A DNA stretch of 7,760 bases. Origin: Acidobacteriota bacterium (GTDB taxonomy: Bacteria > Acidobacteriota > Blastocatellia > Pyrinomonadales > Pyrinomonadaceae). Each line of letters opens with the position of its first letter. The stretch's first letter is position 1. The stretch lies in assembly GCA_029777145.1 (NCBI GenBank), contig JAKOSS010000108.1:1-7760 (forward strand). The letters are read 5' to 3'. The notes beneath the pieces were generated by a model. The model was not told where the DNA came from. It worked only from the letters and a program-made list of their open reading frames with translations, and ran no database searches. Below, one piece after another: positions 7,281-7,760 of the stretch. The translations under genes were made by a program, and so were the position numbers.

Positions 7281-7318
7281 CAAAAGCGCCGTGCCTGCTG
7301 ATTTCGCGGGCACGGCAC
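7281..7318 (-). terminator. Leftward intrinsic terminator of the STAS/SEC14-domain gene
   Basis: Inverted repeat arms at 7286-7298 and 7306-7318 (13 bases each, one mismatch and one G-U pair on the minus strand) flank a 7-nt loop. Reading leftward the stem is followed by TTTTG (7281-7285). It begins about 70 nt past the stop codon of the 7388-7760 gene, as expected for a rho-independent terminator of that transcript. Confidence 0.7.
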
Positions 7319-7387
7319 TGATACTCACGCTGACCTGAATATCGCGTCACGCGTGAAATTTCCGAGACTGAAGTTCGGTCCCGAAGG

Positions 7388-7760
7388 CTACTTTTTCGCC
7401 GCCTCGGCGGTCTCGGTGCCCTTGATCCAGTGGATCGCCTGGGTCATGTTGTTGAAGTGCTTCATTTCGCCGGAGACGAACCACGATCCGATCTTCGCCG
7501 CCCATTCCTGCCAGTTCTGCGGGCCGTACATCGCGATCTTGTCAAACTCACCGCCATGTCGCAGCCAGAGCTTGAAATCGTCCCACGCCGCGCGCGCTTC
7601 CCAGCCATGAAACTCGGAGCCGTCGAAGAGGACGTTCATTTTGGCGTCCTTGACGCTCGCGAGCGCCGAATCGATCATCGGCGTGAACTTCTGATAATCC
7701 TCGTGCGTCAGTTTTCCCGTCACCTTGATCGTCAGATAAAAGTCGTTGTCGATCCGCTCC
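7388..7760 (-). CDS. SpoIIAA-like STAS/SEC14-domain protein, N-terminus outside window
   Basis: The frame is open from the right edge to a TAG at 7388-7390, giving 123 complete residues. The GTG at 7721-7723 is probably an internal valine, because the family resemblance continues upstream of it (visible as ERIDNDFYLTIKVTGKLTHE). Family features in order are the VTGKLTHEDY strand-helix entry, MNVLFDGSEFHGWEARAAWD in the middle, then FDKIAMYGPQNWQEW and a C-terminal VSGEMKHFNNMTQAIHWIKG helix region. This pattern is that of the SpoIIAA-like fold (Pfam PF11964), small soluble cytoplasmic proteins of about 120-130 residues whose biochemical role is unclear. Membership does not imply a role in sporulation. 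The visible part is nearly complete, so only a few N-terminal residues should be missing. It is convergent with the kinase gene and has its own leftward terminator, so a functional link to the kinase is not indicated. Confidence 0.85.
   Translation of the reverse strand, partial: ERIDNDFYLTIKVTGKLTHEDYQKFTPMIDSALASVKDAKMNVLFDGSEFHGWEARAAWDDFKLWLRHGGEFDKIAMYGPQNWQEWAAKIGSWFVSGEMKHFNNMTQAIHWIKGTETAEAAKK

Larger units (their letters stand above)
6734..7387. other. Non-coding stretch with gene remnant and two leftward terminators
   Basis: This is 654 bases between the kinase stop codon and the stop codon of the convergent STAS/SEC14 gene. It contains a decayed TPR-protein C-terminus (6748-6909, minus) and two hairpins followed by T-runs when read leftward (7174-7205 and 7281-7318). 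Between about 6910 and 7170 I found no convincing gene. Frames of 60-110 codons there have no recognisable motifs, no good ribosome binding site, and partly overlap the remnant in antisense. No rightward terminator with a T-run was seen after the kinase gene. Confidence 0.6.

Noticed and set aside
1..7760. CRISPR arrays, insertion sequences, tRNA or rRNA genes
   Set aside because: No regularly spaced repeats, transposase motifs, terminal inverted repeats or structural RNA signatures were seen on either strand.

Overview
The window is GC-rich, densely coding bacterial DNA. A sigma factor of the TIGR02999/Sigma70_ECF type sits directly upstream of a very large Ser/Thr kinase that carries an N-terminal adaptor helix region and C-terminal TPRs. 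This pairing is characteristic of Acidobacteriota and also occurs in Planctomycetota and Myxococcota. Acidobacteriota is the best guess; there is no rRNA or other marker gene here to prove it.

Layout. Positions 1-545 (minus, runs off the left edge) and 662-1576 (minus) encode two exported proteins of unknown function, probably co-transcribed. A 172-bp divergent intergenic region (1577-1748) follows; it holds a TATAAT box for the rightward genes. Rightward lie an ECF-type sigma factor (1749-2318) and, 5 nt later, a 1469-residue fusion protein (2324-6733). The fusion consists of Ser/Thr protein kinase, class III nucleotide cyclase homology domain, AAA_16/STAND-like ATPase and TPR array. From 6734 to 7387 there is no intact gene. 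This stretch contains the decayed C-terminal end of a TPR protein on the minus strand (6748-6909) and two intrinsic terminators pointing left. A SpoIIAA-like STAS/SEC14-domain protein (7388-7760, minus) runs off the right edge.

How the genes may work together. No anti-sigma factor is present next to the sigma factor. Its region 2.2 lacks the acidic DAED-type motif and has Gln-Thr-Thr-Glu instead. This resembles the situation in which a partner Ser/Thr kinase activates an ECF sigma factor by phosphorylating region 2.2 (EcfP/PknT of Vibrio). The working model, an inference, is that the TPR/ATPase part senses a signal, the kinase phosphorylates the sigma factor, and the cyclase homology domain either makes a second messenger or acts as a nucleotide-sensing module. 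The divergent secreted proteins are possible regulon members, but nothing in the sequence proves this.

The most interesting features are the kinase-cyclase-ATPase-TPR fusion coupled to a sigma factor, the unusual substrate-pocket residues of the cyclase domain, and the phosphorylatable region 2.2.
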